Below, piece after piece: positions 49,421-50,768 of a stretch of DNA of 50,768 nucleotides. The first letter of the stretch is position 1. Each line of letters starts with the position of its first letter. The notes under the pieces are model-generated. The model was not told where the DNA came from. It saw nothing but the letters and a program-made list of their open reading frames with translations, and did no database searches. Source of the stretch: UBA4736 sp002404015 (GTDB taxonomy: Bacteria; Chloroflexota; Dormibacteria; Dormibacterales; Dormibacteraceae); assembly GCA_036747295.1 (NCBI GenBank), contig DAIOCN010000019.1:1-50768 (forward strand), read 5' to 3'. The translations under genes and the position numbers were made by a program.

Positions 49421-50680
49421 CTGCGCCGCTTCCTCCGGCTCGCTGCCGTCGACGTCGGGCCACTGCGCCGTCACCGCGACTTCCGGCTCCTGTTCGTGGG
49501 CCGGATGGTCTCGTTCTTCGGCACCATGATCACCGCCGTCGCCGTCCCCTACCAGGTGTTCCAGCTCACCCACTCCTCGCTCGCGGTGGGCCTGATCGGC
49601 CTCTTCGAGCTGGCCACGATCCTGGGGTTCGCCTTCCTGGGCGGCGCCATCGCCGACGCCAACGACCGGCGCCGGATGGTCCTCCTGACGGAGGCCGGAA
49701 TGGCCATGGCTTCGGTGCTGCTGATCGCTAACGCGCTGCTGCCCCACCCCCAGCTCTGGGTCATCTACGGGCTGGCGATGGCGGTCGGCGCGCTTGACGC
49801 CATCCAGAGGCCGTCCCTCGATGCGATGCTGCCGCGCCTGGTCGAGCGCGACGAGCTGACGGCGGCCGGCGCCATCTCAGCACTGCGGACGAACGTCGGG
49901 ATGATCGTCGGCCCGGCGCTGGCCGGCGTCCTGATCGCGCTGGTCGGCCTGCCCCTCACTTACGCGGTGGATGTTGTGACCTTCTTGTTCTCGCTGGTCT
50001 GCCTGGGCCTCATGAACGCCGTGCCCCCGGCCATCGACGCGGGGCGCGTGAGCCTTCGCGGCATCGTCGAGGGCCTCCGCTATGCGGCCAGCCGGCAGGA
50101 GCTGGTCGGGACGTACGTGGTCGACATGGTCGCCATGTTCTTCGGCATGCCGAACGCGCTCTTCCCGGCGATCGCCGCCTCTCACGGCGGTCCGGCGGTG
50201 CTGGGGCTGCTCTTCACGGCGCCCGCCGTCGGGTCGGGCATCGCGTTTGCGACCAGCGGTTGGGCCTCCCACGTGCATCGCCACGGCCGCGCCGTGATCG
50301 TGGCCGCGCTGCTCTGGGGTGTCGCCATCACCGCCTTCGGCCTGGCCGAAAACCTGGTGCTTGTCCTGCTCTTCTTAGCCGCGGCCGGGGCCGCCGACGG
50401 GATCAGCGGCGTGTTCCGGAGCACCATCTGGAACCAGACGATCCCCGACCGCCTGCGCGGTCGCCTGGCCGGAATCGAGATGGTGAGCTACACCAGCGGC
50501 CCTCTCCTCGGCAACGCGGAGTCGGGCCTCGTGGCCCAGCTGTTCAGCGTCCGGGTCTCGATCGTCTCCGGCGGGCTGCTGTGCGTGGCCGGCTGCCTGC
50601 TGATGGCCGCTCTGCTGCCCAGGTTCCGCGCCTACGATTCGCGCGACGGGGTCCGCACCGCTCCGGCCGACGGGATCTAG
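49421..50680 (+). CDS. MFS transporter, multidrug/enterobactin-exporter-like
   Basis: About 419 residues if started at CTG 49421; GTG 49496 would drop the conserved N-terminal LRRHRDFRLLFVGRMVSFFG segment. Twelve membrane helices in two halves. Typical MFS motif A-like ADANDRRRMVLL after helix 2, and PSLDAMLPRLVERDELTAAGAISALRTNVGMIVGPALAGVLI. Resembles EntS-type exporters. Substrate unknown. Starts 20 bases after the gdhA stop, so possibly co-transcribed. Confidence 0.85.
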   Translation: MRRFLRLAAVDVGPLRRHRDFRLLFVGRMVSFFGTMITAVAVPYQVFQLTHSSLAVGLIGLFELATILGFAFLGGAIADANDRRRMVLLTEAGMAMASVLLIANALLPHPQLWVIYGLAMAVGALDAIQRPSLDAMLPRLVERDELTAAGAISALRTNVGMIVGPALAGVLIALVGLPLTYAVDVVTFLFSLVCLGLMNAVPPAIDAGRVSLRGIVEGLRYAASRQELVGTYVVDMVAMFFGMPNALFPAIAASHGGPAVLGLLFTAPAVGSGIAFATSGWASHVHRHGRAVIVAALLWGVAITAFGLAENLVLVLLFLAAAGAADGISGVFRSTIWNQTIPDRLRGRLAGIEMVSYTSGPLLGNAESGLVAQLFSVRVSIVSGGLLCVAGCLLMAALLPRFRAYDSRDGVRTAPADGI

Positions 50681-50768
50681 TGTCCGGTCCCCGCATGTTC
50701 CTCCCCCCGCTCGCGCCCGAATCCACCGAAGGTGGAGTGAGATAGGGGGCTGAGGACAAAGTGAAAGG
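50681..50768. other. right edge, possible next gene start
   Basis: The last bases read GAGGAC-AAA-GTG from 50752. A GTG codon at 50761 preceded by a GAGGA ribosome site could be the beginning of a gene running out of the window. Too little is present to name it. Confidence 0.25.

Overview
The window is 50.8 kb of GC-rich bacterial DNA with tightly packed genes. Several families point to a soil-type Terrabacteria lineage (Actinomycetota, Dormibacterota or Chloroflexota-like): a ClgR-type regulator beside clpP, a UPF0182 membrane protein, DUF3052, an F420-type LLM oxidoreductase and a long ThyX-like protein. This placement is inference; there is no rRNA or other decisive marker in the window. 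Start codons are often GTG or TTG. Several genes appear to begin at CTG, two of them as CTGA overlaps with the preceding stop.

Positions 1-13 kb are accessory and partly eroded. The region holds a GIY-YIG nuclease gene, a tRNA-3'-end-like scrap, and a manganese-type (yybP-ykoY) riboswitch in front of a half-length TerC gene coupled to a DedA-HisKA fusion. It continues with an IS110 and an IS256 transposase, an SDR oxidoreductase, a broken tyrosine integrase abutting a broken type I restriction (HsdR) C-terminus, and an excisionase-like HTH protein with an exact 78-bp tandem repeat. That repeat is interrupted by a 100-N assembly gap. A GNAT gene and a T4SS-like remnant follow: a small peptide, a VirB6/TrbL-like membrane protein and an M23 peptidase whose end runs out of frame into the 3' part of an ssb gene.

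From 12.7 kb onward the DNA is conventional chromosome. 12.7-19.8 kb: pantothenate kinase, two polytopic glycosyltransferase-like proteins, an anchored glycoside hydrolase and an LLM oxidoreductase. 19.8-23.9 kb: an SSAT-like acetyltransferase and a peptide ABC importer (binding protein and two permeases, no ATPases), with twin hairpins between the binding protein and the permeases. 24-33.5 kb: DUF3052, two small genes that are easy to miss, an MBL-fold hydrolase, class I aldolase, two diguanylate cyclases, a DNA glycosylase, a cysteine-synthase-like gene broken by one in-frame TAA, a cupin, a thiolase and a CDF-like transporter. 33.5-41.1 kb: a lipoprotein, a nuclease-HPRT fusion, pcm, UPF0182, an epimerase, and clpP with its probable regulator.

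41.1-50.7 kb: a translationally coupled methyltransferase / GNAT / FAD oxidoreductase operon reads left. Divergent to it is a rightward run: tandem ThyX-like protein, isoaspartyl peptidase, ThDP enzyme, glutamate dehydrogenase and an MFS exporter. The middle of that run could work together in amino-acid (Asn/Glu) and 2-oxo-acid metabolism. The most unusual items are the riboswitch with its visible ribosome-site-masking hairpin, the DedA-HisKA fusion, the PD-(D/E)XK-HPRT fusion, the repeat-bearing HTH protein, the M23/ssb junction and the CTG starts.
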